Shown: positions 29,835 to 40,087 of the stretch, piece after piece | Layout: each line of letters begins with the position of its first letter | How positions within the stretch are numbered: the first letter of the stretch is position 1 | From: Agathobacter sp. | GTDB lineage: Bacteria; Bacillota; Clostridia; Lachnospirales; Lachnospiraceae | Assembly (NCBI GenBank): GCA_022769125.1 | Contig: JALEKN010000029.1 | Location: forward strand, 62,001-126,000 | Reading direction: 5' to 3' | DNA: 64,000 bases | The notes under the pieces: model-generated | The model's input: only the letters and a program-made list of their open reading frames with translations | Database searches by the model: none | What the model was told of the DNA's origin: nothing | Made by a program: the position numbers and the translations under genes

Positions 29835-30428
29835 TTACTTAGAGTACAACTCGACGATAAGCATTTCATCAACTGGGACATCGATCTGCTCGCGGGAAGG
29901 TAATTCCTTAACAGTTCCCTGAAGCTTCTCAGCATCAACGTCTAACCATTCCGGAACAAGTCTGCCACCAGCAACTTCGATGACGTCCTTCATTCTCTGA
30001 ATGTTCTTCTTGCTCTCTTTGATTTCGATAACATCTCCAGCCTTTACAAGGTAAGAAGGAATGTTTACACACTTGCCGTTTACAGTAACGAACTTGTGGT
30101 CAACGATCTGTCTTGCCTCTCTTCTGGTTCTAGCAAAACCAAGGCGGAATACTACGTTGTCAAGTCTTGACTCAAGGATAGTCATAAGGTTTGTACCTGT
30201 CATACCCTTCATCTGGTCAGCCTTTAAGTAGTAGTTGTGGAAAGGCTTCTCCAATACACCGTAAATGAATTTAGCCTTCTGCTTCTCTTTTAACTGAAGT
30301 CCGTACTCAGATACCTTGCGGTTAGATCTGGTTAAATTTCTCTTAGACTTCTTATCATATCCTAAATAGCTTGGCTCCAAGCCAAGGGATCTGCAACTCT
30401 TCAATACAGGGGTTTTATTAACTGCCAT
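29835..30428 (-). CDS. rpsD: 30S ribosomal protein S4
   Basis: A 197-residue S4, a primary 16S rRNA binder that starts assembly of the 30S body. The S4 RNA-binding domain is seen at about 90-150 (SRLDNVVFRLGFARTRREAR). The zinc-binding cysteines found in some N-termini are absent (SCRSLGLEPSYLG has only one). AGGAGG lies about 10 bases before the ATG. In E. coli S4 represses the alpha operon; a leader candidate lies upstream of rpsM. Confidence 0.96.
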   Translation of the reverse strand: MAVNKTPVLKSCRSLGLEPSYLGYDKKSKRNLTRSNRKVSEYGLQLKEKQKAKFIYGVLEKPFHNYYLKADQMKGMTGTNLMTILESRLDNVVFRLGFARTRREARQIVDHKFVTVNGKCVNIPSYLVKAGDVIEIKESKKNIQRMKDVIEVAGGRLVPEWLDVDAEKLQGTVKELPSREQIDVPVDEMLIVELYSK

Positions 30429-30447
30429 CTTAATCTATACCTCCTAA

Positions 30448-30843
30448 TTAAACTCTTCTGCGCGTTGGTGGACGACATCCATTGTGAGGTACCGGAGTTA
30501 CATCTCTAATGGAAGTTACTTCGATTCCGCATGCAGAGAGCGCACGGATAGCTGCTTCTCTTCCTGAACCTGGTCCCTTAACGAATACATCAACTGTCTT
30601 TAAGCCATGAATCATAGCTGCCTTAGCTGCGGTTTCTGCTGCCATCTGTGCAGCGTATGGAGTAGATTTCTTTGATCCTCTAAATCCAAGACCACCAGCG
30701 CTAGCCCATGATAATGCGTTACCTTCAGCATCTGTAAGAGTTACGATTGTATTATTGAAAGATGACTGAATATGTGCCTGTCCGCGTTCAACGTTTTTCT
30801 TAATACGCTTTTTTGTTACTTTCTTTGCAACTGTCTTAGCCAT
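30448..30843 (-). CDS. rpsK: 30S ribosomal protein S11
   Basis: A 131-residue S11 of the 30S platform. It carries the conserved [34 protein letters not shown] and the C-terminal [18 protein letters not shown]. It lies between rpsM and rpsD in the classical alpha order. Confidence 0.97.
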   Translation of the reverse strand: MAKTVAKKVTKKRIKKNVERGQAHIQSSFNNTIVTLTDAEGNALSWASAGGLGFRGSKKSTPYAAQMAAETAAKAAMIHGLKTVDVFVKGPGSGREAAIRALSACGIEVTSIRDVTPVPHNGCRPPTRRRV

Positions 30844-30871
30844 ATCTAAACTAACCTACTTTCTCAAATGA

Positions 30872-31240
30872 TTACTTTTTCTTGTTTGCTACAGTTCTCT
30901 TAGGGCCTTTTCTTGTTCTTGCGTTGGTCTTTGTCTTCTGTCCACGAACAGGAAGTCCCTTTCTGTGACGGATTCCACGATAGCATCCGATTTCCTGAAG
31001 TCTCTTGATATTAAGAGCGATCTCTCTTCTTAAATCACCTTCTACAGTCTGAGTCTCATCGATAACTGCACTGATTCTCTTTACTTCTTCGTCAGTCAAA
31101 TCTCTAACACGAGTGTTAGGATCTACATTTGCTGCCTCAAGGATACGGTTAGAGCTTACTCTGCCAATTCCGTAGATGTAAGTTAAGCCGATCTCAACAC
31201 GTTTTTCTCTTGGTAAATCTACACCTGCAATACGAGCCAT
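30872..31240 (-). CDS. rpsM: 30S ribosomal protein S13
   Basis: A 122-residue S13 of the 30S head, which contacts tRNA and the 50S subunit. It starts [20 protein letters not shown] and ends with the basic tail [16 protein letters not shown]. First gene of the alpha block; an unusually long gap of 298 bases separates it from rpmJ. Confidence 0.97.
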   Translation of the reverse strand: MARIAGVDLPREKRVEIGLTYIYGIGRVSSNRILEAANVDPNTRVRDLTDEEVKRISAVIDETQTVEGDLRREIALNIKRLQEIGCYRGIRHRKGLPVRGQKTKTNARTRKGPKRTVANKKK

Positions 31241-31538
31241 GTGTGTTTACACCTCCATAAAATTTTCCTGATTGATAGTAACGGATATATCGCAACAATA
31301 TATCGTATCCCGAAAGCCATCCTGCATACAGCTGCGGTTGCACGCCCTGAAATGTGTGTATGAAAAATGGTTCTCCATGATTGCATATTACGAGCGGGAT
31401 ATTCGGTATGCTATCTCCGCCTTACAGATATGCTCTGTTTATTATGAACAGCGAAAGATCTTTCGCTGCAGCCGCACATAATGATTCGAAAAGGTTCTCC
31501 TAAACGCACAAATAGCAGGGTCAAATACGATATGGTAA
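31241..31538 (-). other. Leader-like gap before rpsM, with a 20-bp perfect palindrome
   Basis: A gap of 298 bases inside an otherwise tightly packed operon. It has no open frame of note. It holds a perfect palindrome at 31449-31468 (half-site CAGCGAAAGA) and AT-rich repeats of ATATATCG near 31285-31307. Its place, just before rpsM, is where E. coli has the S4-binding alpha leader. An RNA regulatory element is plausible but unproven. Confidence 0.4.
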
Positions 31539-31652
31539 TTAACCCTGTCTCTGCTTATGCTTCGGATTCTCGCAGATAATGCGAATGCTTCCTTTTCTCT
31601 TGATAACTTTGCACTTTTCGCAAATAGGTTTAACTGATGATCTTACCTTCAC
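31539..31652 (-). CDS. rpmJ: 50S ribosomal protein L36
   Basis: A 37-residue L36 with a GTG start at 31652 and AGGAGG 7 bases upstream. The protein reads [20 protein letters not shown] in its first 20 residues, and the zinc ligands are C-x2-C, then C and H in ICENPKH. This is the zinc-binding form. It lies between infA and rpsM as in most Firmicutes. Confidence 0.96.
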   Translation of the reverse strand: MKVRSSVKPICEKCKVIKRKGSIRIICENPKHKQRQG

Positions 31653-31773
31653 AGCAAATCCTCCTTTCTCTATAAAAGTCCCATTTTACGGCGTTTTGCC
31701 GCCTTTTCGGGTACTTTTCCAAAAGTGTCCGTTTAGTATTATACACATTGACTTTCAAGAAGTCAATACAAAT

Positions 31774-31992
31774 TTATTTATCTCTCCAAATGATTCTTCC
31801 TTTTGTAAGATCATATGGGGACATTTCGATGGTTACTTTATCTCCCGGCAAAATACGGATAAAATTCATACGAAGTTTTCCGCTGATGGTTGCCAAAATC
31901 TGGTGTCCATTCTCAAGTTCTACCTTAAAAAATGCATTTGGTAACTTTTCTACAACAACACCTTCTACCTCAATCACATCTGCCTTTGACAT
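31774..31992 (-). CDS. infA: Translation initiation factor IF-1
   Basis: A 72-residue single OB-fold protein that occupies the A site during initiation. It starts [20 protein letters not shown] and ends GRIIWRDK, both typical. AGGAGG lies upstream of the ATG. It lies between map and rpmJ. Confidence 0.97.
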   Translation of the reverse strand: MSKADVIEVEGVVVEKLPNAFFKVELENGHQILATISGKLRMNFIRILPGDKVTIEMSPYDLTKGRIIWRDK

Positions 31993-32039
31993 AATCTTTT
32001 CATTCCTCCTGTTTGATATCTACTTGATTGTTATTCCGT

Positions 32040-32837
32040 CTATCGGAGCAGGTCCAGATAGCCGGCTGCTTTCTCATCCTCAGTCAGTGAGAGGATCTCC
32101 GGTTCACCCTCGGTGATCAGAATCGTATTCTCATAGTGAGCAGAAAGGGATCTGTCTTCCGTTATAACTGTCCATTCATCATCCGTCCAAAGCACTTCCG
32201 GTGCTCCTGCGTTAATCATTGGCTCTACCGCAAGCGTCATGCCCGGGCGGAGTTTGATACCCTTATGCGGCCATCTCTGCCTGAAATTCGGAACCTCAGG
32301 CTCCTCGTGCAGATTTGCACCGATTCCATGTCCGACAAGATCATATACGACTCCGTAGCCTCTTGCCGTTGCGTAATCTCCGATGGCAGCAGAAATATCA
32401 TACAGATGGTTTCCTGCCTTTGCCTTCTTTATTCCCTCAAAAAAGGACATTCTGGTAACATCGATCAGAGCCTGCGCTTCTTTACTGATTTCGCCGACCG
32501 CTACTGTTCTTGCTGCGTCTGAATGATATCCATTATAGATCACTCCTGCATCAAGACTTACGATATCGCCCTCTTTTATGATGCGATCCTTGCTCGGTAT
32601 ACCGTGGACAACTTCCTCGTTTACCGATACGCAGATGGAAGCCGGATATCCGCAATAATTCAAAAAGGACGGAATGCATCCGTAACTGCGGATCATCTCT
32701 TCTCCCAACCGGTCAATATCCAAAGTAGACATCCCTGGTTTGATTTCTTTGCCGAGATTCTGATGAACGAGGGCGAGGATTCTCCCCGCCTCCCGCATCA
32801 ATTCAATCTCGCTGTCCGATTTAATCGTAACCGACAT
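32040..32837 (-). CDS. map: Methionine aminopeptidase, type I
   Basis: A 265-residue metallopeptidase that removes the N-terminal methionine of new proteins. The two-metal ligands can be placed in DAGVIYNGYHSDAART (two Asp), VGHGIGANLHEEP (His), TLAVEPMI (Glu) and the final Glu in SAHYENTILIT. The ATG at 32837 lies 4 bases after the adk stop, with GGAGAA inside the adk end. No SH3-like zinc extension is present. Confidence 0.95.
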   Translation of the reverse strand: MSVTIKSDSEIELMREAGRILALVHQNLGKEIKPGMSTLDIDRLGEEMIRSYGCIPSFLNYCGYPASICVSVNEEVVHGIPSKDRIIKEGDIVSLDAGVIYNGYHSDAARTVAVGEISKEAQALIDVTRMSFFEGIKKAKAGNHLYDISAAIGDYATARGYGVVYDLVGHGIGANLHEEPEVPNFRQRWPHKGIKLRPGMTLAVEPMINAGAPEVLWTDDEWTVITEDRSLSAHYENTILITEGEPEILSLTEDEKAAGYLDLLR

Positions 32838-32841
32838 GTTT

Positions 32842-33486
32842 TTATTCTCCAAGTATTCCTACGATTGCAGCAAATACATCATCCATTGGCATAGTTCCGT
32901 CAACAGATTTCAAAATGCCCTGATTCTTGTAGTAATCGATCAATGGCTGTGTCTGCTCATGGTATACTGAAAGACGTTTCTGTACGGTTTCCGGCTTGTC
33001 GTCATCGCGAAGAACTGTATCGCTTCCGCATACATCGCACTTTCCATCTACCTTAGTAGGGTTGAATACGATATGGTAAGTTGCGCCACAGTTTAAGCAG
33101 GCACGTCTTCCGCCCATACGATTTACGATATTTTCATCCGGGACATCCACATCGATCGCATAGTCCATAGACTGTCCAATCTTCTTAAGGGCTGCATCAA
33201 GAGCTTCTGCCTGTGGAATGGTTCTTGGAAATCCATCCAATACAAATCCATTCTTGCAGTCATCCTGCTGGATACGATCCATAACAAGGTCACAGGTAAG
33301 CTCATCCGGAACAAGTGCTCCCTGATCCATGTAAGTCTTAGCTTTCTTTCCAAGTTCTGTGCCGTTCTTAATGTTTGCGCGGAAAATATCTCCTGTGGAG
33401 ATGTGTGGAATATCATATTTTGCAGCGATCTGCTTTGCCTGAGTTCCTTTTCCTGCTCCCGGAGCGCCTAACATAATAATCTTCAT
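32842..33486 (-). CDS. adk: Adenylate kinase
   Basis: A 214-residue long-form adenylate kinase (2 ADP to ATP plus AMP). The P-loop [10 protein letters not shown] is at residues 7-16, the AMP site is in DGFPRT, and the lid has four zinc-type cysteines (CLNCG and CDVCG), the Gram-positive arrangement. It stands between secY and map, typical for the spc operon. Confidence 0.97.
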   Translation of the reverse strand: MKIIMLGAPGAGKGTQAKQIAAKYDIPHISTGDIFRANIKNGTELGKKAKTYMDQGALVPDELTCDLVMDRIQQDDCKNGFVLDGFPRTIPQAEALDAALKKIGQSMDYAIDVDVPDENIVNRMGGRRACLNCGATYHIVFNPTKVDGKCDVCGSDTVLRDDDKPETVQKRLSVYHEQTQPLIDYYKNQGILKSVDGTMPMDDVFAAIVGILGE

Positions 33487-33570
33487 ATTTTGTTCTCCTT
33501 TTTCTCAAAAATGGGGTTCTGTGAAGATACACGAATGGAGATACGGGCAAAACCTGTATCTCCAAACTTA

Positions 33571-34890
33571 TTAATCATTCAAAAATCCTTTATAGTAGCG
33601 AACTCGCATCTGGGATTCAATCTGCTTCAAGGTCTCGATAACAACACCTACGATAATGATGATTGAAGTTCCTCCAAATGACACATCAGCGCCAAACACA
33701 CCATTGAAGAAAATCGGAATTACTGCAACGATGGTAAGGCCAACGGCACCGATAAATACAATGTAGTTTAAGATCTGATTTAAGTAATCGCTTGTCGGCT
33801 TACCCGGACGAATACCAGGAACAAACCCACCTGCACGTTTCATGTTGTTCGCAATCTCAAGCGGATTAAAGGTAATCTGCGTATAGAAATATGCGAATGC
33901 GATGATAAGTACAATGTATACAATCAATCCGATAGAGTATACCGGATTCTTTGGATCACACCAGTTAGACTGAGATAATCCTCTTAAAATCTTGCTTCCG
34001 ATACCGGTTCCGTTGCCCTTGCCTAACAGGCTTGCAATGATTACCGGAGTCTGCATTAATGACTGAGCAAAAATTACAGGGATTACACCACCGGTATTTA
34101 CTTTAAGCGGGATATGGGTCTGCTGACCGCCAACCTGCTTTCTTCCCTGGATTTTCTTAGAATACTGAACCGGGATTCTGCGCTCTGCGCCCTGAAGAAG
34201 AATAACAAATACTACCATTGCGACAATGATTGCCACGATGATAAGTGCTGCTACGATTCCCTTAGGAATAGAGCCTGCAGAAACGATGAACTGGTTCCAA
34301 AGGGTCCCAAGGTCATCCGGAATACGGGAAATAATATTGATTGTAAGTACAATGGAAATACCATTTCCGATTCCCTTTTCTGTGATTCTCTCGCCGATCC
34401 ACATAAGAACTGCTGATCCGGCTGTAAGCGCTACAATTACCTGGATCACTGTAAGAGCATTCTTGTCTACCAAGTATCCTCCACGGTAAAATCCGATGGT
34501 CATTGCAATTGCTTCAATCAATCCAAGCGCGATCGTAAGGTAACGGGTGATCTCAACGATCTTCTTTCTTCCATCTTCTCCATCACGCTGTAATTCTTCA
34601 AGCTTCGGAATTGCAATCGTAAGAAGCTGCATAATAATGGAAGATGTAATGTATGGTGTAATGTTAAGTGCAAATACGGACATGTTCAGGAATGAACCAC
34701 CGGTAATTGCATCAAAAAAGCCCAATCCGTCTGCTGTCTGGTTTGCAAACCAATCCTGGAATACAGAACCATTAACACCCGGAACCGGAAGCTCGCTTCC
34801 GATTCGGATGACAACTAACATAAAAAAAGTAAAAATGATTCGATTGCGAATATCCTTCACTTTAAATGCATTACGGAGTGTCTCAAGCAT
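33571..34890 (-). CDS. secY: Preprotein translocase subunit SecY
   Basis: A 439-residue membrane protein with ten predicted helices that forms the Sec export channel. Typical segments are the N-terminal RNRIIFTFFMLVVIRIGSEL, GIGNGIS, and the cytoplasmic loop GAERRIPVQYSKK. The ATG overlaps the rplO stop by one base (TAATG), so translation is coupled. Confidence 0.97.
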   Translation of the reverse strand: MLETLRNAFKVKDIRNRIIFTFFMLVVIRIGSELPVPGVNGSVFQDWFANQTADGLGFFDAITGGSFLNMSVFALNITPYITSSIIMQLLTIAIPKLEELQRDGEDGRKKIVEITRYLTIALGLIEAIAMTIGFYRGGYLVDKNALTVIQVIVALTAGSAVLMWIGERITEKGIGNGISIVLTINIISRIPDDLGTLWNQFIVSAGSIPKGIVAALIIVAIIVAMVVFVILLQGAERRIPVQYSKKIQGRKQVGGQQTHIPLKVNTGGVIPVIFAQSLMQTPVIIASLLGKGNGTGIGSKILRGLSQSNWCDPKNPVYSIGLIVYIVLIIAFAYFYTQITFNPLEIANNMKRAGGFVPGIRPGKPTSDYLNQILNYIVFIGAVGLTIVAVIPIFFNGVFGADVSFGGTSIIIIVGVVIETLKQIESQMRVRYYKGFLND

Positions 34891-35330
34891 TAGATCACCT
34901 CTGCTTTTCCACCAAGAGCCTCAATCTTTTCTTTTGCGCTTGCACTGAATGCATTTGCCTGAACTGTAAGCTTCTTAGTAAGTTCACCATTTCCAAGAAT
35001 CTTTACGCCGTCTCTAGGATTCTTTACAACGCCTGCCTCGATGAGTGTCTCAACAGAAACAACTGCGTCATTTTCGAATTTCTCTAAAGCGGAAAGGTTA
35101 ATGGCAACGATTGTCTGAGTGTTTCTGTTCTTGAAACCTCTCTTTGGCAATCTTCTGTATAATGGCATCTGACCACCTTCAAATCCTGGTCTTGGTGCTC
35201 CAGAACGAGCTTTCTGACCCTTGTGGCCCTTACCAGCAGTCTTACCATTTCCTGATCCATGTCCACGTCCGCGTCTGAAATTGTCGCTGTGAACAGAACC
35301 TTCTGCTGCTTTTAAACTAGATAAATCCAT
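34890..35330 (-). CDS. rplO: 50S ribosomal protein L15
   Basis: A 146-residue L15. The glycine- and basic-rich N-terminal arm ([20 protein letters not shown]) threads into 23S rRNA, and [18 protein letters not shown] is conserved. It overlaps secY by one base. Confidence 0.97.
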   Translation of the reverse strand: MDLSSLKAAEGSVHSDNFRRGRGHGSGNGKTAGKGHKGQKARSGAPRPGFEGGQMPLYRRLPKRGFKNRNTQTIVAINLSALEKFENDAVVSVETLIEAGVVKNPRDGVKILGNGELTKKLTVQANAFSASAKEKIEALGGKAEVI

Positions 35331-35349
35331 TATGGCACCTCCTTGTCTT

Positions 35350-35535
35350 TTATGCTTCTTCTACTTTTACATATGGTGCTACTTTACGAAGTGCTCCCTG
35401 AGTAGCTGCGTTATCCGGTAATTCTACCGTCTTGTATAACTTGGATAATCCCAGAGCTTCGATTGTCTTCTTGTTCTTAGGAACAGCACCGATTGTTGAC
35501 TTAATAAGTGTAACCTTTACCTTCTTATCTGCCAT
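35350..35535 (-). CDS. rpmD: 50S ribosomal protein L30
   Basis: A 61-residue L30 with the short bacterial ferredoxin-like form. [20 protein letters not shown] and the [15 protein letters not shown] core are typical. It sits between rpsE and rplO. Confidence 0.96.
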   Translation of the reverse strand: MADKKVKVTLIKSTIGAVPKNKKTIEALGLSKLYKTVELPDNAATQGALRKVAPYVKVEEA

Positions 35536-35549
35536 TTCTCAATACCTCC

Positions 35550-36059
35550 TTAACCTAAGATCTCTTCAACAGACTTTCCGCGAAGCTTTGCAATTTCTTC
35601 CGGGGCTCTGAGCTGCTTTAATGCCTCGATTGTTGCAAGAACAACGTTCTGCTTGTTGTTAGAGCCTAAAGACTTTGTACGGATGTTCTGGATTCCGGCG
35701 ATCTCACATACGGAACGAGCCGGACCGCCAGCGATGATACCAGTACCTTCAGGAGACTTCTTAAGTAATACAGAAGCACCTGTATATTTTCCTGTTACAT
35801 CATGTGTAATACTATTGTTCTCATCCAGACGAACGCTGATCATGCTCTTGATTGCGTCTTCCTTACCCTTGCGGATAGCTTCCGGAATTTCGGTTGCTTT
35901 TCCAAGTCCGGCACCTACATGACCATTCTTATCGCCAACAACAACGAGAGCTGTGAAACGCATGTTACGTCCACCCTTAACAACCTTTGTTACACGCTTG
36001 ATGTCAACAACGTTGTCAACTAATTCTAATTGACTTGCATCAATGATTTCACGTTTCAT
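35550..36059 (-). CDS. rpsE: 30S ribosomal protein S5
   Basis: A 169-residue S5 that contributes to decoding fidelity. The double-stranded-RNA-binding-like N-terminal part has [20 protein letters not shown] and [13 protein letters not shown]; the C-terminal part has GVLLKK-like [24 protein letters not shown] is just upstream of the ATG. Confidence 0.97.
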   Translation of the reverse strand: MKREIIDASQLELVDNVVDIKRVTKVVKGGRNMRFTALVVVGDKNGHVGAGLGKATEIPEAIRKGKEDAIKSMISVRLDENNSITHDVTGKYTGASVLLKKSPEGTGIIAGGPARSVCEIAGIQNIRTKSLGSNNKQNVVLATIEALKQLRAPEEIAKLRGKSVEEILG

Positions 36060-36071
36060 GTTTGTTTCCTC

Positions 36072-36440
36072 CTAAAAATCTAAGCCAGCTTCTCTTGCTG
36101 CTTCAGCTAATGCCTTAACCTTGCCTGCGTAGATGAAACCACCTCTATCGAAGACTACAGTAGAGATACCCTTATCAAGAGCCTTCTTAGCAATGATGGT
36201 TCCAAGCTTAGCTGCTGCCTCAACGTTATTGGTCTTCTCGATTTCTGCCTTTACGTCTTTGTCAAGAGTAGATGCAGAAACAAGTGTATTACCAACAGTA
36301 TCATCAATGATCTGCGCATACATATGGTTGTTACTTCTGAAAACAGCTAAACGAGGACGCTCAGATGTTCCGGAAAGATGAAAACGCATTCTGTCATGCT
36401 TTTTTACACGAACTTCAGTTCTAGATTTCTTGCTTACCAT
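36072..36440 (-). CDS. rplR: 50S ribosomal protein L18
   Basis: A 122-residue L18 that binds 5S rRNA. Signature [20 protein letters not shown] and the C-terminal [20 protein letters not shown]. It sits between rplF and rpsE, 12 bases before the latter. Confidence 0.97.
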   Translation of the reverse strand: MVSKKSRTEVRVKKHDRMRFHLSGTSERPRLAVFRSNNHMYAQIIDDTVGNTLVSASTLDKDVKAEIEKTNNVEAAAKLGTIIAKKALDKGISTVVFDRGGFIYAGKVKALAEAAREAGLDF

Positions 36441-36459
36441 TTCCTGTCCACTCCTTTAC

Positions 36460-36999
36460 TTATTTTTTACCGGTCTTACCAACTTTACGACGGATAACTT
36501 CATCAGCATACTTGATTCCCTTGCCCTTATATGGTTCAGGAGCTCTCTTAGCTCTGATTTCAGCTGCGTACTGGCCAACCTTCTCTTTATCGATACCCTT
36601 AATGATAATCTTGTTATCTTCAACGACTGCCTCAAGACCTTCTGGATCTTCCATCTCTACTGGATGAGAGTATCCAAGGTTAAGAGTAAGCTTCTTTCCG
36701 GACTTAGATGCTCTGTAACCAACACCGTTTACTTCAAGGGTCTTGGTGTAGCCTTCGGTTACACCTACAACCATGTTGTGGATCAGTGTTCTTGTAAGTC
36801 CGTGTAAAGACTTCATCTTCTTCAAATCATTTGGTCTTGAAACGATGATTTCAGAACCTTCTAATTTGATGTCCATTTCTGCCGGGAGAGTTCTCTCCAG
36901 AGTTCCCTTAGGACCTTTTACAGTCACATGATTATTTTCTGCAATATCTACAGTTACGCCTGCAGGTACTGCGATTGGCATTCTTCCTATACGTGACAT
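36460..36999 (-). CDS. rplF: 50S ribosomal protein L6
   Basis: A 179-residue L6 with two tandem alpha-beta domains. It starts [15 protein letters not shown] and ends with [19 protein letters not shown], the conserved C-terminal signature. The gap before it, toward rpsH, is unusually long (264 bases). Confidence 0.97.
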   Translation of the reverse strand: MSRIGRMPIAVPAGVTVDIAENNHVTVKGPKGTLERTLPAEMDIKLEGSEIIVSRPNDLKKMKSLHGLTRTLIHNMVVGVTEGYTKTLEVNGVGYRASKSGKKLTLNLGYSHPVEMEDPEGLEAVVEDNKIIIKGIDKEKVGQYAAEIRAKRAPEPYKGKGIKYADEVIRRKVGKTGKK

Positions 37000-37263
37000 G
37001 CCCGTACCTCCTATATTTGATATCAGGTTAATAGTTTATAGTATTTCTGACCCCTGTGGTCAGTTTATACTTTGAGTTGTTTCTTTTGCCCTATACTTTA
37101 CATTATAAATGCATCGAGTATATAGGCTTGATCAAGTTCCATAGGTAGTTCTCTTCGCTAAGCTCAAGCTGCGTCTTACGACTTGCTCTTGCTAATCTCA
37201 GAGAACGCCCTCGCACTAAATTCGCGCTTCGTTTTAACTCGCGCTCATTAAGTTGCTTTCGGG
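37000..37263 (-). other. Long structured gap between rpsH and rplF
   Basis: A gap of 264 bases inside the spc block, where neighbours are 10-40 bases apart. The minus strand can form a long imperfect stem between GTTCTCT and AGAGAAC (about 37148-37210), with inner pairing such as GTC-GTAA-GAC. A TATAAT at 37102-37107 has no good -35. No gene is seen. An RNA element, an internal promoter or a decayed insertion are all possible. Confidence 0.4.
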
Positions 37264-37668
37264 CTACCAAACGAATGCTAATACTTCTCCACCAACCTGA
37301 AGCTTGCGAGCTTCCTTATCAGTGATAATTCCCTGATTGGTTGAAAGAATTGCGATTCCTAATCCACCAAGTACAGAAGGGATCTCGTCCTTGCCTGCGT
37401 ATACACGAAGACCTGGCTTAGAAATTCTCTTAATACCGGTGATAACCTTCTCATTCTTATCTGCGCCGTACTTTAAAGTAACGCGGATAGTCTTGAAGTT
37501 GCCATCTTCGATGATGTCGTACTTCTCGATGAATCCTTCATCAACAAGGATACCAGCGATTGCAACCTTAATCTTGGAAGATGGAATATCTACAGTATCA
37601 TGCTTAGCAGTATTTGCATTACGGATTCTTGTAAGCATATCTGCGATTGGATCACTTGTCATCATCAT
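37264..37668 (-). CDS. rpsH: 30S ribosomal protein S8
   Basis: A 134-residue S8 that binds the central domain of 16S rRNA; in E. coli it also represses the spc operon. It has [14 protein letters not shown] and the C-terminal [20 protein letters not shown]. Three consecutive ATG codons begin the frame; the first (37668) is taken because AAGGAGG lies 9 bases upstream. Confidence 0.96.
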   Translation of the reverse strand: MMMTSDPIADMLTRIRNANTAKHDTVDIPSSKIKVAIAGILVDEGFIEKYDIIEDGNFKTIRVTLKYGADKNEKVITGIKRISKPGLRVYAGKDEIPSVLGGLGIAILSTNQGIITDKEARKLQVGGEVLAFVW

Positions 37669-37688
37669 GATATTTTTCCTCCTTAATT

Positions 37689-37874
37689 CTACCAAGACGC
37701 TTTCTTAACGCCTGGAATCTGACCTTTATATGCTAACTCACGGAAACATACTCTGCAGATTCCGTATTTTCTTAAAACTGAATGTGGACGTCCACAAATT
37801 CTGCAACGTGTATATTCTCTGGTAGAGAATTTTGGTTTACGCTGCTGTTTGATTTTCATACTTGTCTTAGCCAT
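37689..37874 (-). CDS. rpsN: 30S ribosomal protein S14, zinc type (S14Z)
   Basis: A 61-residue short S14 with the zinc ligands CRICGRPH and CRVC. This is the type Z form usual in Firmicutes. The ATG at 37874 follows AGGAGGG; the family start is [12 protein letters not shown]. Confidence 0.96.
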   Translation of the reverse strand: MAKTSMKIKQQRKPKFSTREYTRCRICGRPHSVLRKYGICRVCFRELAYKGQIPGVKKASW

Positions 37875-37890
37875 TAAAATTCCCTCCTGA

Positions 37891-38430
37891 TTACTTTGCA
37901 AATGGCATGTTAAACTGTGCCAAAAGCTCGCGTGCCTCTTCGTCGGTCTTAGCGGTTGTAACGAAGATAACGTCCATACCTCTTACCTTGTCTACCTTAT
38001 CGTATTCGATCTCTGGGAAAATGATCTGCTCCTTGATTCCAAGTGCATAATTTCCACGTCCGTCAAATGCGTTCGGGTTTACACCTCTAAAGTCACGTAC
38101 ACGAGGTAATGCTAAGTTGATCAAACGATCTGCGAACTCATACATCTTCTCGCCACGAAGGGTTACTTTACATCCGATCGGCATACCCTCACGAATCTTG
38201 AAGTTTGCTACTGCTTTCTTTGCCTTTGTAGTAACAGCCTTCTGACCGGTGATGGTCTCCATATCCTTAACAGCTGCCTCAAGGAGCTTTGCATTTTCCT
38301 TTGCTTCGCCAACACCCATGTTTACTACGATCTTGTCGAGCTTTGGAATCTCCATTGCGTTCTTATATCCGAACTTCTTGACCAGTGCGTCCTTGATCTC
38401 GTTCTCATACTGTTCTCTGAGTCTACTCAA
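37891..38430 (-). CDS. rplE: 50S ribosomal protein L5
   Basis: A 179-residue L5 that binds 5S rRNA and contacts the P-site tRNA. Typical parts are [36 protein letters not shown] and [17 protein letters not shown]. Confidence 0.97.
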   Translation of the reverse strand: MSRLREQYENEIKDALVKKFGYKNAMEIPKLDKIVVNMGVGEAKENAKLLEAAVKDMETITGQKAVTTKAKKAVANFKIREGMPIGCKVTLRGEKMYEFADRLINLALPRVRDFRGVNPNAFDGRGNYALGIKEQIIFPEIEYDKVDKVRGMDVIFVTTAKTDEEARELLAQFNMPFAK

Positions 38431-38452
38431 TGTCTTGTCCTCCTCTCTTCAA

Positions 38453-38764
38453 TTAGTCGATAACATCGCCTGTTGACTTAGCGAAACGAACCTTCTTGTC
38501 TCCGTCAAGCTTGAAACCAACTCTGGTAGCTTTTCCCTTGTGAAGGTACATAACGTTAGATGCGTCAATCGGTGCTTCCTGATGAACAATACCACCCTGC
38601 TGGTTAGCCATGCTTGGCTTTGCATGCTTGGTTACCATGTTGATACCTTCAACAAGAAGAGTGTTGTCTGCTTTATTTACGGCAATAACCTTGCCCTCTT
38701 TGTCTTTGTCTTTTCCAGCGATAACCTTAACCATATCGCCTTTCTTGATCTTCATACTTGCCAT
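38453..38764 (-). CDS. rplX: 50S ribosomal protein L24
   Basis: A 103-residue L24 with an N-terminal KOW motif ([20 protein letters not shown]) and the conserved [14 protein letters not shown]. An early assembly protein. The first ATG (38764) is kept, since AGGAGG is 8 bases upstream. Confidence 0.96.
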   Translation of the reverse strand: MASMKIKKGDMVKVIAGKDKDKEGKVIAVNKADNTLLVEGINMVTKHAKPSMANQQGGIVHQEAPIDASNVMYLHKGKATRVGFKLDGDKKVRFAKSTGDVID

Positions 38765-38776
38765 CTAAAGTTCCTC

Positions 38777-39145
38777 CTATAATACTTCTGGAGCCAGAGA
38801 AACAATTCTCATGAACTGCTTCTCGCGAAGCTCACGAGCTACTGGTCCAAAGATACGAGTTCCTTTTGGAGTTTTGTCATCTTTAATGATAACGGCTGCG
38901 TTCTCATCAAATTTGATATAGGAGCCATCTTTACGACGTGCACCCTTTACTGAACGAACAACTACGGCCTTAACTACATCACCTTTTTTAACAACACCGC
39001 CTGGTGTTGCGTCTTTAACGGATGCAACAACAACATCGCCAATGTTCGCATATCTTCTGGTAGATCCACCCATAGTGCGGATAACAAGTAACTCTTTGGC
39101 TCCGGTGTTATCTGCTACCTTAAGTCTGCTTTCCTGCTGTACCAT
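38777..39145 (-). CDS. rplN: 50S ribosomal protein L14
   Basis: A 122-residue L14, part of the intersubunit face. It starts [20 protein letters not shown] and ends with [19 protein letters not shown], as is typical. Confidence 0.97.
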   Translation of the reverse strand: MVQQESRLKVADNTGAKELLVIRTMGGSTRRYANIGDVVVASVKDATPGGVVKKGDVVKAVVVRSVKGARRKDGSYIKFDENAAVIIKDDKTPKGTRIFGPVARELREKQFMRIVSLAPEVL

Positions 39146-39164
39146 GCTTGTAGCCTCCTCTCAA

Positions 39165-39422
39165 CTATTTTGCTCTTTCCATGATCTCAACAAGTCTCCA
39201 TCTCTTATCCTTAGATAATGGTCTTGTCTCCATAACTCTGACGGTATCACCGATCTTAGCTTCGTTGTTCTCGTCATGAGCCTTTAATTTGTATGTCTTC
39301 TTCACGATCTTGTTGTAAAGTGGATGTCTTACGTTATCTCTAACAGCTACAACGATTGTCTTATCCATCTTGTCGCTGACAACTTCACCAACACGTGTTT
39401 TTCTAAGATTTCTTTCTTCCAC
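39165..39422 (-). CDS. rpsQ: 30S ribosomal protein S17
   Basis: An 85-residue OB-fold S17. [20 protein letters not shown] and [20 protein letters not shown] are the family hallmarks. Confidence 0.97.
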   Translation of the reverse strand: MEERNLRKTRVGEVVSDKMDKTIVVAVRDNVRHPLYNKIVKKTYKLKAHDENNEAKIGDTVRVMETRPLSKDKRWRLVEIMERAK

Positions 39423-39454
39423 GACTTTAAGTCTCCTTTCTGATAGGATAATGC

Positions 39455-39658
39455 TTACTGAGCAGCCTTCTCGGTGATAACAGTCTGAATTCTGGCGATA
39501 TTCTTACGAACCTCTTTGATTCTTGCTGTGTTATCTAACTGATTGGTTGCGTTCTGGAATCTCAAATTGAAAAGTTCCTTCTTTGCATCAACGAGCTGTG
39601 CCTGTAAATCAGCAACGCTCTGAGACTTTAATTCTTCTAAATATGCACTAGTTTTCAT
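39455..39658 (-). CDS. rpmC: 50S ribosomal protein L29
   Basis: A 67-residue helical hairpin protein near the tunnel exit. [20 protein letters not shown] and [20 protein letters not shown] are typical. The ATG at 39658 lies inside the end of rplP (11-base overlap), with GGCGGTG of the rplP coding sequence as ribosome site. Confidence 0.95.
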   Translation of the reverse strand: MKTSAYLEELKSQSVADLQAQLVDAKKELFNLRFQNATNQLDNTARIKEVRKNIARIQTVITEKAAQ

Positions 39659-40085
39659 TTGATTCACCGCCTTCTAAATCTGCACGAGAAACTATCTTAC
39701 ACTTGCAAGGTAATTTGTGTGTAGCAAGACGTAACGCTTCGCGCGCTACCTCTTCCGGAACACCGGAGATTTCAAATAATACTCTACCTGGTTTAACTAC
39801 TGCTACCCAGTACTCTAAAGCTCCTTTTCCAGAACCCATTCGAGTTTCAGCCGGCTTAGCTGTTACCGGCTTATCCGGGAAGATCTTGATCCAAACTTTA
39901 CCACCACGCTTGATGTAACGGGTCATAGCGATACGGGCTGCTTCAATCTGATTAGAACGGATCCAGCATGGCTCGGTTGCGATAATACCGTACTCACCAT
40001 TGCTGATTGTGTTTCCTCTTGTAGCTTTTCCTGCCATGGAACCACGGAACTGTTTACGATGTTTTACTCTCTTTGGCATTAACAT
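39648..40085 (-). CDS. rplP: 50S ribosomal protein L16
   Basis: A 145-residue L16 near the A site. It starts [17 protein letters not shown] and has [20 protein letters not shown] and [20 protein letters not shown]. It overlaps rpmC by 11 bases and lies 2 bases after rpsC. Confidence 0.97.
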   Translation of the reverse strand: MLMPKRVKHRKQFRGSMAGKATRGNTISNGEYGIIATEPCWIRSNQIEAARIAMTRYIKRGGKVWIKIFPDKPVTAKPAETRMGSGKGALEYWVAVVKPGRVLFEISGVPEEVAREALRLATHKLPCKCKIVSRADLEGGESNEN

Positions 40086-40087
40086 AA

